Shown piece by piece: positions 30,680 to 40,141 of a DNA stretch of 64,000 nucleotides. The position numbers and the translations under genes were made by a program. Location: assembly GCF_003952385.1 (NCBI RefSeq), contig NZ_CP034444.1, positions 6,089,001-6,153,000 of the forward strand. The letters run 5' to 3'. A model generated the notes under the pieces. It ran no database searches, was not told where the DNA came from, and was given only the letters and a program-made list of their open reading frames with translations. The stretch's first letter is position 1. Each line of letters begins with the position of its first letter. Source of the stretch: Mesorhizobium sp. M1D.F.Ca.ET.043.01.1.1. GTDB lineage: Bacteria > Pseudomonadota > Alphaproteobacteria > Rhizobiales > Rhizobiaceae.

Positions 30680-31648
30680 TCAGGCGACCCGGTCGGGGAC
30701 CGGACGACCCTCGAAGAAGGCGGTCAGGTTCTCCACCACCTTCATGCCCATCGCCACCCGCGTTTCCTCGGTCGCGCTGCCGAGATGCGGCAACAGAACG
30801 ACGTTCTCCAGCAGTTTCAGCGCCTCCGGAACGGCCGGCTCGCCGTCAAAGACGTCGAGGCCTGCACCGGCGATCTCACGCCTTTCCAGTGCGCCGATCA
30901 GGGCATCCTGGTCGACGACGTCGCCGCGCGCCGTGTTGATCAGAAAGGCGCTGCTTTTCATCGACCGCAGACGTCGGGCATCGATGAGATGGCGGTTTTC
31001 CGCGCCGCCCGGACAGTGCAGAGACACGAAATCGGATGCCGCGAGCACATCCTCCAGAGCTGGCATCTGCACCGCGCCCATGGCGCGCGTCTCGTCATCA
31101 TCGACCGGTGACCGGTTGAAGAAGACGATCTTCATGCCGAAGCCGAAATGCGCGCGCCTGGCCGTCGCCTTGCCGATGCGGCCCATGCCGACAATACCCA
31201 GGGTCTTGCCCGAAACCCTGGCGCCGGCCATGTGGGTCGGCGACCAGCCGCGCCACTCTCCGGCCCGCAGCTGCCGCTCGCCCTCGCCAGTGCGGCGCGC
31301 GACGGCCAGGATCAGGCTGAGGGCGAGGTCGGCGGTGCAATCGGTCAGCACGCCGGGCGTGTTGGTCACCACGATGTCGCGGTCGCGGGCGGCCGTGACA
31401 TCGATATGGCTGAAGCCGACGCCGAAATTGGCGATGATCCGCGTGCGGGCGGCGCTGTCGGGAAACACCGTGGAAGGCAAACGGTCGCTGACCGTTGCCA
31501 GGATCGCGTCGAAATCCGAGAACGCCGAGGTCATTGCGGCAGGACTAAGCGGCGCATCGCTGGTATTGAGCGTGGTGTCGAAGCGCTCGGTAAGGATCGC
31601 CTCGACGGCGGCCGGCCATCTGCGGGTGACAATCAAACGCGGTTTCAT
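30680..31648 (-). CDS. D-2-hydroxyacid dehydrogenase, probable hydroxypyruvate/glyoxylate reductase
   Basis: 322 aa. NAD(P)-dependent D-isomer dehydrogenase. The Rossmann motif is TLGIVGMGRIGKATA; the substrate-binding loop is ANFGVGFSHIDV; catalytic residues are the Arg in LINTARGDVVDQ, the Glu in FDGEPAVPE and the His in VVLLPHLGSATEET. In the serine cycle this activity turns hydroxypyruvate, made by the Sga transaminase of the same operon, into D-glycerate; that role is inferred from context. I chose ATG 31648 (MKPRLIVTR); ATG 31666 is an alternative. Confidence 0.9.
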   Translation of the reverse strand: MKPRLIVTRRWPAAVEAILTERFDTTLNTSDAPLSPAAMTSAFSDFDAILATVSDRLPSTVFPDSAARTRIIANFGVGFSHIDVTAARDRDIVVTNTPGVLTDCTADLALSLILAVARRTGEGERQLRAGEWRGWSPTHMAGARVSGKTLGIVGMGRIGKATARRAHFGFGMKIVFFNRSPVDDDETRAMGAVQMPALEDVLAASDFVSLHCPGGAENRHLIDARRLRSMKSSAFLINTARGDVVDQDALIGALERREIAGAGLDVFDGEPAVPEALKLLENVVLLPHLGSATEETRVAMGMKVVENLTAFFEGRPVPDRVA

Positions 31649-31725
31649 CGAATTCTCGCCGATCAAGGGGTCGCCGCCATGCTCGCGCCGACCCAGACGT
31701 CATATGTTGCGGGCTATGCGGGTCG

Positions 31726-32625
<900 letters not shown>

Positions 32626-32639
32626 TTTTTCGACCTCCC

Positions 32640-33827
32640 TCAGGCTGCTTTTTTCTTCTTGGCGGCCGCGCGCCAGGCGGCGACGGCCTTCTCGGCGGCT
32701 TCGGCCAGCGTGTCGGCAACGATCACCTTCTCGCCGGACTCGGCCAGGATCTTGCGCCCTTCCTCGACCTTGGTGCCGGAGAGGCGCACCACCAGCGGCA
32801 CGTCGACGCCGACCTCGCGGATCGCCTTGATGACGCCTTCGGCGACCCAGTCGCAGCGGTTGATGCCGGCGAAGATGTTGACCAGGATGGTCTCGACATT
32901 CTTGTCGCCGAGCACGGCGCGGAAGGATTTCGCCACCCGCTCCGGAGAGGCGCCGCCGCCGATGTCGAGGAAGTTGGCCGGCTCGCCGCCGGCGATCTTG
33001 ATCATGTCCATCGTCGCCATGGCGAGGCCGGCGCCGTTGATGATGCAGCCGATATTGCCCTCCAGGCCGACATAGGAAAGGCCGCGGTCGCTGGCGAAGG
33101 TTTCGCGCGGGTCTTCCTGGCTCTTGTCGCGCAATTCGGAGATCTCCGGGCGGCGGAACAGCGCGTTCTCGTCGAACGACATCTTGGCGTCGAGCGCGAC
33201 CAGGCTGCCGTCGCGGGTCACCACCAGCGGATTGATCTCCAGCATCGAGGCGTCGTAGTCGCGGAACACCTGGTAGCAGCCGAGGATGGTCTCGGTCGCC
33301 TTGCCGATCAGGTTGCTTTCGAGGCCGAGACCGAAGGCGATCTCGCGCGCCTGGAAGCCCTGCATGCCGACACCGGGATCGACGGTGGCGCGGATGATGG
33401 AATCCGGCTTCTTTTCGGAGATGTCCTCGATCTCCATGCCGCCGGCGGCCGACGCCACGATCATGACGCGCTCCTCCTTCCGGTCGAGCACGAAGCCGAG
33501 ATAGAGCTCCTGCGCGATGTCGACCGCCTCCTCGAGATAGAGGCGCGAGATCAGCTTGCCGCGCGGGCCGGTCTGCTGGGTCACCAGCTTGCGCCCGAGC
33601 ATGGCTTCCGCCGCGTTGGAGATCTCTTCGTCGTTGGAGCAGAGCTTGATGCCGCCGGCCTTGCCGCGCGCGCCGGAATGAACCTGCGCCTTCAGCACCC
33701 ATTTCGAGCCGCCGATCTCGCGTGCCCGGTAGGTCGCCTGCTCGGGGCTGTAGGCAAGCCCGCCGCGCGGCACATGCACGCCATGGCGGGCGAGCAGTTC
33801 CTTGGCCTGGTATTCGTGAATGTCCAT
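32640..33827 (-). CDS. mtkA: Malate--CoA ligase subunit beta (malate thiokinase)
   Basis: 395 aa, SucC-like ATP-grasp subunit: [17 protein letters not shown] at the N-terminus, [17 protein letters not shown] as the nucleotide-binding segment, LEINPLVVT for metal binding, and [14 protein letters not shown]. The C-terminus is rich in Ala and Lys. With MtkB it forms the heteromeric ligase. True succinyl-CoA synthetase is normally in the sdh/suc region with mdh, which is not present here, supporting malate thiokinase. Confidence 0.94.
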   Translation of the reverse strand: MDIHEYQAKELLARHGVHVPRGGLAYSPEQATYRAREIGGSKWVLKAQVHSGARGKAGGIKLCSNDEEISNAAEAMLGRKLVTQQTGPRGKLISRLYLEEAVDIAQELYLGFVLDRKEERVMIVASAAGGMEIEDISEKKPDSIIRATVDPGVGMQGFQAREIAFGLGLESNLIGKATETILGCYQVFRDYDASMLEINPLVVTRDGSLVALDAKMSFDENALFRRPEISELRDKSQEDPRETFASDRGLSYVGLEGNIGCIINGAGLAMATMDMIKIAGGEPANFLDIGGGASPERVAKSFRAVLGDKNVETILVNIFAGINRCDWVAEGVIKAIREVGVDVPLVVRLSGTKVEEGRKILAESGEKVIVADTLAEAAEKAVAAWRAAAKKKKAA

Positions 33828-33847
33828 CTTGTCCTCCCGGTAGTTCT

Positions 33848-34810
33848 TTAATGTGCCGCGCTATGCGCCTGGCCGGCGCGCTCGATCGCCTCGCTGACAA
33901 CCAGCACGTTGCGCGCCATGCGTTCGGACGCCGCGTCGATCATCTTGCCGTCGAGCGCTGCCGCACCCTTGCCCTGCGCCTCCGCCTCCTTCAGCACCTC
34001 GAGGATGCGGCGGGCGCGCGTGACCTCCTTCTCCGGCGGCGAGAACACGTCGTTGGCCAAGGCGATCTGCGAAGGGTGGATCGCCCACTTGCCTTCGATG
34101 CCGAGTGCGGCGGCGCGCCTGGCGGCTGCCTTGTAGCCCTCGGGATCGGAGAAATCGCCGAACGGCCCGTCGATCGCGCGCAGGCCGTAGGCGCGACAGG
34201 CGACCGTCATGCGCGACAGGGCGAAGTGCCACTGGTCGCCGGGATAGTCGGGATTCAGCCCGCCGATGTTGACGGTGCGCGCCTTGTTGCTTGCGGCATA
34301 GTCAGCGACGCCGAAATGCATCGCCTCCAGCCGGCCGGGCGTGGCGGCGATCGCCTCGACATTGGCCATGCCGAGCGCGGTCTCGATCAGCGCTTCGAGG
34401 CCGACGCGGGTCTTGAAGCCCTTGGCCATCTCGATCTGGTTGACCAGCGCTTCGACCATATAGAGGTCGGCCGGCACGCCGACCTTCGGCACCAGGATCG
34501 TGTCCAGCCGGTCGCCGGCCTGTTCCATGACCTCGACGACGTCGCGGTACATGTAATGGGTGTCGAGGCCGTTGATGCGCACCGAGACGGTCTTGCCCCT
34601 GGCGCGCCAGTCAATGTCGTTCAGCGCCTGGATGATGTTCTTGCGGGCGCGTTCCTTGTCGGGCGGCGCCACCGCGTCCTCGATGTCGAGGAAGATGAAG
34701 TCGGCGGCGCTGTTCGCCGCCTTGTCGATCATCTCGGGGCTGGAGCCCGGAACCGCCAGCTCGCTGCGCTGCAGCCTGAGCTTCTTGAGGTGGTTGATGG
34801 TGTGGCTCAT
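33848..34810 (-). CDS. mcl: L-malyl-CoA/beta-methylmalyl-CoA lyase (HpcH/CitE family)
   Basis: 320 aa. It splits malyl-CoA into glyoxylate and acetyl-CoA, closing the serine cycle. Family features are [40 protein letters not shown] with the Mg-binding acids, [32 protein letters not shown] and the C-terminal [19 protein letters not shown]. It is 10 bases after sga and 20 bases before mtkA, so all are one transcript. Confidence 0.95.
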   Translation of the reverse strand: MSHTINHLKKLRLQRSELAVPGSSPEMIDKAANSAADFIFLDIEDAVAPPDKERARKNIIQALNDIDWRARGKTVSVRINGLDTHYMYRDVVEVMEQAGDRLDTILVPKVGVPADLYMVEALVNQIEMAKGFKTRVGLEALIETALGMANVEAIAATPGRLEAMHFGVADYAASNKARTVNIGGLNPDYPGDQWHFALSRMTVACRAYGLRAIDGPFGDFSDPEGYKAAARRAAALGIEGKWAIHPSQIALANDVFSPPEKEVTRARRILEVLKEAEAQGKGAAALDGKMIDAASERMARNVLVVSEAIERAGQAHSAAH

Positions 34811-34820
34811 CGTCTGCTCC

Positions 34821-36011
34821 TCACGCTGCCTCGGCGACCGGCATTGCCGCGGTGCGCCGGAAATGGTCGATCGCGGCCGCCACGCCGGAGCCCGGCGCCA
34901 GGCGCACGCCGCAATCGAGCAGCGCCATTTCGGCGGCCGACAGCGAGGCGCAGACCATCACCTCGTTCAGCCAGCCGAGATGGCCGATGCGGAAGACCTT
35001 GCCGGCCACCTTGTTGAGACCGCCGCCGAGCGAGGTCTGGTAGGTGCGGTAGGCGCGCTTGACGACGTCGGCGCTGTCGATGCCTTCCGGCACCAGGATC
35101 GCGCTGACCGTGTCGGAGTGCCATTGCGGCGCCTTGGCGCACAGCTTCAGCCCCCAGGCGTCGACCGCCTTGCGCACGCCTTCGGCGAGGCGGTGGTGAC
35201 GGGCGAAGATGTTCTCCAGCCCTTCCTCGGCGATGAGGTCGAGCGAGGCGCGCAGGCCGCGCAGCAGCTGCGTGGCGGGCGTGTAGGGGAAATAGCCGGT
35301 ATCGTTGGCGCGGATCATGTCCTCGAAGGAGAAGTAGCACCGCCGGTGGGTCGAGACCCGCGACGCGGCAAGCGCCTTCTTGCTGACCGACAGGAAGCCG
35401 AGGCCGGCGGGCAGCATGAAACCTTTCTGCGAGCCGCTGACGGCGCAGTCGACGCCCCACTCCTCCTGGCGGAAATCGATCGAGCCGATCGACGACACGC
35501 CGTCGACGAAGAGAAGGGCAGGGTGGTTCGCGGCGTCAAGCGCGGCGCGGCAGCCGGCGACGTCGCTGGTGACCCCGGTCGCGGTCTCGTTCTGGGTGCA
35601 GAAGACCGCCTTGATGCGGTGCGCCTTGTCGGCCCGCAGCCTTTCCGCGTAGAGGTCGAGCGGCACGCCCGTTCCCCATTCGCAGTCGATGACGTCGACG
35701 TCGAACCCGAGGCGCTCGGCCATGTCGACCCACAGATGCGAGAATTGGCCGAAGCGCGACATCAGCACCCGGTCGCCGGGGCTAAGCACGTTGGTCATGG
35801 CCGCTTCCCAGGCGCCTGTGCCTGACGAGGGGTAGATGAAGACGCGGCCGGTCTCGTTCTTGAACACGCGTTTGATGTCCTCGAACAGCGGCAGCGTCAG
35901 ATTGGGGAAGGAGGCGGCGCGCATGTCCTCCATCGGCAGGTTCATCGCCTGCCGGACCTCTTCGGGAATGTTGGTGGGTCCCGGGATGAAAAGATGATTG
36001 AACCCAGCCAT
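34821..36011 (-). CDS. sga: Serine--glyoxylate aminotransferase
   Basis: 396 aa, PLP-dependent class V aminotransferase. It turns serine and glyoxylate into hydroxypyruvate and glycine. Motifs: FIPGPTNIPEEVRQAM at the N-terminus, YPSSGTGAWEAAMTNVLSPG for cofactor binding, VDGVSSIGSIDF, and the PLP lysine K196 in VSGSQKGFMLP. First gene of the serine-cycle operon, next after the LuxR-type regulator in the same direction. Confidence 0.95.
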   Translation of the reverse strand: MAGFNHLFIPGPTNIPEEVRQAMNLPMEDMRAASFPNLTLPLFEDIKRVFKNETGRVFIYPSSGTGAWEAAMTNVLSPGDRVLMSRFGQFSHLWVDMAERLGFDVDVIDCEWGTGVPLDLYAERLRADKAHRIKAVFCTQNETATGVTSDVAGCRAALDAANHPALLFVDGVSSIGSIDFRQEEWGVDCAVSGSQKGFMLPAGLGFLSVSKKALAASRVSTHRRCYFSFEDMIRANDTGYFPYTPATQLLRGLRASLDLIAEEGLENIFARHHRLAEGVRKAVDAWGLKLCAKAPQWHSDTVSAILVPEGIDSADVVKRAYRTYQTSLGGGLNKVAGKVFRIGHLGWLNEVMVCASLSAAEMALLDCGVRLAPGSGVAAAIDHFRRTAAMPVAEAA

Positions 36012-36083
36012 GCGCGAACTCCTCCGATCGTTTGGGATGGTGGAGGAAGTTTCGTTTCGATCGCGCCTCGCAACAACACCTTG

Positions 36084-36140
36084 CCGGGTAAGTTGTCGCC
36101 ACGCACGGGTAGGGGCGGACCTACCCGGCCCGCCTACCCG
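36084..36140. promoter_or_regulatory. Repeated CGGGTAGG motifs upstream of sga, candidate operator
   Basis: CGGGTAGG (36106-36113) and CCTACCCG (36120-36127) form a perfect 8-base inverted repeat with a 6-base spacer. A second CCTACCCG lies at 36133-36140 and contains the stop codon of the regulator gene. A weaker CCGGGTAAG lies near 36084-36092. The block is 73-129 bases before the sga start codon. It could be a binding region for the neighbouring regulator or the hairpin ending its transcript; there is no T-run. Confidence 0.5.
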
Positions 36141-36862
36141 AAAGGCGGTTTGGAACTGCGGCGCTTCTCATTCGCATAGAGCGCGACGGCCATGGCGCGG
36201 TTGCGCACGTCGAGCTTGTCGTAGAGATTCTTGAGGTGGTACTTCACCGTGTTCTCCGAGATCCCGGTCCGGGTCGCGATCTGGAGATTGGTCCAGCCGT
36301 CGGACAGCACCGCAAGCAGCTCGCGCTCGCGCACGGTGAGCTGCGACAGCGGCGTGTCATTGACCTTGTTGATGTCGATGTAGGGGATGCAGATGCGCCC
36401 GTGCGCGACTGCGAGGATCGTCTCGAAAATGATCGGCGGATCGTCGAACTGGAAGCAGTAACCCTGGGCGCCGAGCCGCACGCACTGCTTCAGGATGCCG
36501 ACGTCGTGGTCGTTGGAAAAGACCGTGATGCGCAGGTCGAGCTTGCGGCTCTGGACTTCGGCCAGGATGTCGGCGCCGTCCATGTCGGCGAGCTTCCAGC
36601 CGATGACGGCGACGTCGAACCCGGTGCTCTCCGCCAGTTCAAGGAATTGCTTGCCGCTCTGCACGGAACTCAGGAGCTCGAAACGCCCGTCGCATTCCAG
36701 CATCTCGCGGAGCGCCGATACAACGAGCGGATTGCGCTCGGCAACGACAACGCGCACGCGCCTCGAGCCAACTGCTTCGTTCGTTTTCCCCGACTCGAGG
36801 TTCAAGGCCTGCCGCTTGTCCTTTCGATCTCGCGCTTGCCGGCCGCTGCAGGCCTGCATCAT
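36134..36862 (-). CDS. LuxR/NarL-type regulator with degenerate receiver domain
   Basis: 242 aa from ATG 36862. Residues about 35-155 have the receiver fold, but the key residues are changed: the acidic pair is E42-R43, the phospho-acceptor position is G88 (VIGWKLADMDG), and the conserved Lys is Q138 (GYCFQFDD); S116 is kept. Phosphorylation is therefore unlikely. Residues about 173-230 are an intact GerE-type HTH (LTVRERELLAVLSDGWTNLQ, ISENTVKYHLKNLYDKL). No sensor kinase is nearby. The gene lies just before the serine-cycle operon in the same direction, so it is the probable regulator (inference). An open frame continues upstream to a TTG at 36958, which I consider less likely. Confidence 0.85.
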   Translation of the reverse strand: MMQACSGRQARDRKDKRQALNLESGKTNEAVGSRRVRVVVAERNPLVVSALREMLECDGRFELLSSVQSGKQFLELAESTGFDVAVIGWKLADMDGADILAEVQSRKLDLRITVFSNDHDVGILKQCVRLGAQGYCFQFDDPPIIFETILAVAHGRICIPYIDINKVNDTPLSQLTVRERELLAVLSDGWTNLQIATRTGISENTVKYHLKNLYDKLDVRNRAMAVALYANEKRRSSKPPFG

Positions 36863-37065
36863 GACAATTCTGCCCCAACCGTGAGGTGGCGCTCTTTCCG
36901 CAGCGACATGCTCTGTCGCGCCGGCTGAACCCGCAAAATGCCGCGCGACCCGCTTCAACTGGAGGCGTCACGAGCAGATTTCGCCGCAGATTCCGTACGC
37001 TAGGGCAATGTTTTGCCGAGACGAATCGCGTCGCGGCGCTATCTGCCGCACAGGCATCGGATTTT

Positions 37066-37103
37066 CCCGAAATGCGGTTTCCACTTTTCGGGATCATGCT
37101 CTA
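37066..37103. repeat. Rhizobial-type palindromic element fragment
   Basis: CCCGAAA (37066-37072) and TTTCGGG (37086-37092) form a 7-base stem, followed by ATCATGCTC. This matches in parts the hairpin between nuoI and nuoJ (GATGATCCCGAAAAGT). It lies between the regulator and mgtE, within a 287-base gap that otherwise shows no gene. Confidence 0.6.
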
Positions 37104-37149
37104 GACCTGATTCACACCCTTTCCGGATTCCTGTTGGCGGGAGGCGCTG

Positions 37150-38568
37150 GTGGAAAGCCAGGACAGACAGATGACCGGCGCCAAGACCGCTGAGGAAGGC
37201 GGCGCCGACATTTATGGCGAGGACGGCGCGGTCCGCGCTTCCTTCCTTGCGCAGATCGGCGCTGCCATCGCCGATCGCGACACGCTCACCTTGAAACGCG
37301 AGGTCGACGATCTCCATCAGTCGGAACTCGGCGACCTGTTGGAAGCGCTCCACCCTGAGCAGCGCCGCGCGCTGGTCGACTTGCTCGGCTCCGATTTCGA
37401 TTTCTCCGCGCTGACCGAGGTCGACGAGGCGATCCGTCTCGACATCGTCGACAATTTGCCCAACGAGCAGATCGCCCAGGCCGTGCAGGAGCTCGATTCC
37501 GACGATGCGGTCTACATCCTGGAAGACCTCGACCAGGAAGACCAGGACGAGATCCTCTCACAGCTGCCCTTCACCGAGCGCATCAGGCTGAGGCGCGCGC
37601 TCGACTATCCGGAAGAAACGGCCGGCCGGCGCATGCAGACCGAGTTCGTCGCCGTGCCGCCGTTCTGGACGATCGGGCAGACCATCGACTACATGCGCGA
37701 GGACAAGAACCTTCCCGATCGCTTCAGCCAGATCTTCGTCATCGACCCGAGCTTCAAGCTGGTCGGCGCCATCGATCTCGACCAGATCCTGCGCACCAAG
37801 CGCGCGGTGAAGGTCGAGGAGGTGATGCATGAGACGAAGCATGCCATTCCGGCCACCATGGACCAGGAAGAGGCCGCGCGGGAGTTCGAGCAGTACGATC
37901 TGCTGTCAGCCGCCGTGGTCGACGAGAACGACCGTCTTGTCGGCGTGCTTACCATCGACGACGTCGTCGATGTCATCCAGCAGGAGGCGGAGGAAGACCT
38001 TCTGCGCATGGGCGGCGTCGGCGACGAAGAGCTATCCGACACGGTACTGGCGACGTCGCGTTCGCGTGTGCCGTGGCTGCTCGTGAATCTGATCACGGCG
38101 TTCCTGGCGGCCTCGGTGATCGGCCTGTTCGACCGGACGATCGAGCATATCGTGGCGCTGGCGGTGCTGATGCCGATCGTCGCCGGCATGGGCGGCAATG
38201 CCGGCTCGCAGACCATGACCGTCACCGTGCGGGCGCTGGCGACGAAGGACCTCGATATCTACAACGCCGCCCGTATCATCCGCCGCGAGGTCGGCGTCGG
38301 CTTCATCAACGGCATCGTGTTCGCAGTGCTGATCGGCATGGTCGCCGGGGTCTGGTTCCATGACCGCAATCTGGGCGGCATCATCGCCGCGGCGATGATC
38401 ATCAACATGTTCGCGGCGGCGCTCGCCGGGATTCTCATTCCACTGCTGCTCGACCGCTTCAAGATCGATCCGGCGGTGGCTTCCGCCGTCTTCGTCACCA
38501 CCGTCACCGACTGCGTCGGCTTCTTTGCCTTTCTCGGACTGGCCACTTGGTGGTTCGGCATTCCCTAA
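37150..38568 (+). CDS. mgtE: Magnesium transporter MgtE
   Basis: 472 aa. The domains are in MgtE order: N-terminal helical domain (about 35-150) with DLLEALHPEQRR and YILEDLDQEDQDEILSQLPF, tandem CBS domains (about 160-280; FVIDPSFKLVGAID, VVDENDRLVGVLTIDDVVDV), then five membrane helices with the pore signature PIVAGMGGNAGSQTMTV. A GTG start at 37150 is chosen because GGGAGG lies 6 bases before it; ATG 37171 is an alternative. Mg2+ is the usual substrate. No M-box riboswitch is recognisable upstream. Confidence 0.94.
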   Translation: MESQDRQMTGAKTAEEGGADIYGEDGAVRASFLAQIGAAIADRDTLTLKREVDDLHQSELGDLLEALHPEQRRALVDLLGSDFDFSALTEVDEAIRLDIVDNLPNEQIAQAVQELDSDDAVYILEDLDQEDQDEILSQLPFTERIRLRRALDYPEETAGRRMQTEFVAVPPFWTIGQTIDYMREDKNLPDRFSQIFVIDPSFKLVGAIDLDQILRTKRAVKVEEVMHETKHAIPATMDQEEAAREFEQYDLLSAAVVDENDRLVGVLTIDDVVDVIQQEAEEDLLRMGGVGDEELSDTVLATSRSRVPWLLVNLITAFLAASVIGLFDRTIEHIVALAVLMPIVAGMGGNAGSQTMTVTVRALATKDLDIYNAARIIRREVGVGFINGIVFAVLIGMVAGVWFHDRNLGGIIAAAMIINMFAAALAGILIPLLLDRFKIDPAVASAVFVTTVTDCVGFFAFLGLATWWFGIP

Positions 38569-38581
38569 GAGAATGCTACAA

Positions 38582-38600
38582 TTGACTTTTACGTAAGTGC
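38582..38600 (+). promoter_or_regulatory. Candidate MerR-type operator upstream of the MerR gene
   Basis: TTGACT (38582-38587) as a -35 is followed at once by the palindrome TTACGTAA (38589-38596) within ACTTTTACGTAAGT. MerR-family regulators bind dyads between -35 and -10, and LiuR-type boxes, as I recall, centre on ACGT with flanking A/T. The -10 is not clear. This suggests autoregulation. Confidence 0.35.
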
Positions 38601-38714
38601 CGTGCGACGTTGCCTTGGGGTCACATGCCGATTCCGGCACATGACGGGGTTTGATCGGAGGAAGGGCGACGCTCCTGCGCGGCGATGCCTGGATGTTTGG
38701 GCGTGGGAGCAAGA

Positions 38715-39101
38715 ATGCGGGAATATTACACGATCACCGAGCTGACGCGCGAATTCGACGTGTCGACCCGGACGTTGCGGTTCTACGAGGACGAAGGGCT
38801 GGTGCAACCGATCAGGCGCGGCCGCACGCGGCTGTTTCGCCCGTCCGACCGGCATCTCATCCGTCAGATCATGCGCGGCAAGCGCCTTGGCTTCTCGATC
38901 GCCGAAATCCGCGAAATCATCCAGATGTACAAGGAGCCGCCCGGCGAGGTCGGCCAGCTCAAGCTGATGATCAGGCGCATCGAGGAGAAGCGCGAGGACC
39001 TGCGCCAGAAGCGGCGCGATCTGGAAGAAACGCTTGCCGAGCTCGATCAGGCGGAGGAGTCCTGCGTGGAGCGGCTGGCGGAACTCGGCGTCAACACCTG
39101 A
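38715..39101 (+). CDS. MerR-family transcriptional regulator, LiuR-like
   Basis: 128 aa from ATG 38715 (MREYYTITELTREFDVSTR). The N-terminal winged helix has TLRFYEDEGLVQPIRRGRTR and LFRPSDRHLIRQIMRGKRLG; the C-terminus (about 75-125) is a long coiled coil of charged residues with one Cys (ESCVERLAELG). The sequence is like regulators of branched-chain amino acid or acyl-CoA breakdown (LiuR group), but no such genes adjoin. A GGGAGCAAGA site precedes the start. Confidence 0.85.
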   Translation: MREYYTITELTREFDVSTRTLRFYEDEGLVQPIRRGRTRLFRPSDRHLIRQIMRGKRLGFSIAEIREIIQMYKEPPGEVGQLKLMIRRIEEKREDLRQKRRDLEETLAELDQAEESCVERLAELGVNT

Positions 39102-39140
39102 AGGGCCGCCTGCTTTCGTTGAACTGGCGAACGATCAACC

Positions 39141-39653
39141 GTGTTCATAATTCTGGCCTGGCTGTTCGCAGCCGCAGTCGTCGTCCACAACCTGGAAGAA
39201 GCATTTCTGTTGCCCGCCTGGTCGGAGCAGGCTGGGCGCTGGCACAGGCCCGTCGGGGTGCGCGAATTCCGGTTCGCCGTGTTCGCACTCACCGCTCTTG
39301 CCGGTGGTGCGGCGTTGCTCGCTGCCGTGCAGGGGCGGGAGAGCTTTGGTGCTTATGTGTTGTCCGGCTATGCGCTGGCGATGCTGCTCAATGTGGTCTT
39401 TCCACACCTCCTCGCCACGATAGTCATGCGCCGCTACATGCCGGGCACGGCGACCGCTCTTGCCTTGAACCTGCCGGTCACCGTCGCCCTGCTGCGTCAG
39501 GCGTTTGAAGAGGGGTATATTTCGTCGATGCGTTTTGCGTTGGCGGGGCCGGCCGTCGTGCTGGCGATTGTGCTGTCGATCCCAGCGCTGTTCTGTCTCG
39601 GCCGGAAACTGTGGCCCGACACCGCAAAAGCGTCACGCCGAACGGCGGGCTGA
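39141..39653 (+). CDS. HXXEE-domain membrane protein
   Basis: 170 aa, about five hydrophobic helices. The HNLEEAF motif in the first helix (residues 16-22) is the hallmark of the HXXEE family, whose function is unknown. A further conserved-looking segment is NVVFPHLLATIVMRRYMPG. The start is a GTG at 39141, 39 bases after the MerR gene. Convergent with the following methyltransferase-like gene. Confidence 0.8.
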   Translation: MFIILAWLFAAAVVVHNLEEAFLLPAWSEQAGRWHRPVGVREFRFAVFALTALAGGAALLAAVQGRESFGAYVLSGYALAMLLNVVFPHLLATIVMRRYMPGTATALALNLPVTVALLRQAFEEGYISSMRFALAGPAVVLAIVLSIPALFCLGRKLWPDTAKASRRTAG

Positions 39654-39664
39654 TTTTGCCAGGC

Positions 39665-40141
39665 TCAGATCCAGCGCCGCACCCTTTTTGCATAGTCCCG
39701 ATATTTCTTGCCGAACTTCGCCGCCAGCATCTTTTCCTCCTTCTCGATCGCCATCTTCTGCGTCGCGAAGGCGGCGAGGAAGGCAAAGAGCAGGAACCAG
39801 GCGATGCCGGTGATGAAGGAGACGCCGATCAACAGCAGCGTGTTGGCGAGATACATCGGGTTGCGGGTGATGCCGAAGGGGCCTGACGTCACCAGATGAT
39901 CGGGCTCGGCATTAGGATTGAGCGTCGTCCTGGCGCGCACCATGGCGCGGATCGCCGTGACCCAGAGCGCCGCGACGCCGAAGAGCGCCACCCAGCCGGC
40001 GCCGACCAGGATGTCGCCGAAGATGTCGCCGATCCAGGGCAGCGGGTAGAACATGCCAAGCACGACGCTGAGTGCGATCGCCGCGACATAGATCACAGGC
40101 GGCCAGGGGATGAACCCATGCTTCGGCTGGGTGCCGGTCAT
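39665..40141 (-). CDS. Isoprenylcysteine carboxyl methyltransferase-like membrane protein
   Basis: 158 aa, four hydrophobic helices. It has the ICMT/PEMT-family hallmark TSGPFGITRNPMYLANTLLL and the C-terminal EKEEKMLAAKFGKKYRDYAK used for SAM binding. The bacterial substrate is not known. ATG 40141 overlaps the stop of the preceding DUF1624 gene by four bases, so the two form an operon. Confidence 0.85.
   Translation of the reverse strand: MTGTQPKHGFIPWPPVIYVAAIALSVVLGMFYPLPWIGDIFGDILVGAGWVALFGVAALWVTAIRAMVRARTTLNPNAEPDHLVTSGPFGITRNPMYLANTLLLIGVSFITGIAWFLLFAFLAAFATQKMAIEKEEKMLAAKFGKKYRDYAKRVRRWI

Noticed and set aside
36134-36958. Longer start (TTG 36958) for the LuxR-type regulator
   Set aside because: The added 32 residues lie before the receiver fold and have no ribosome site; ATG 36862 fits better.
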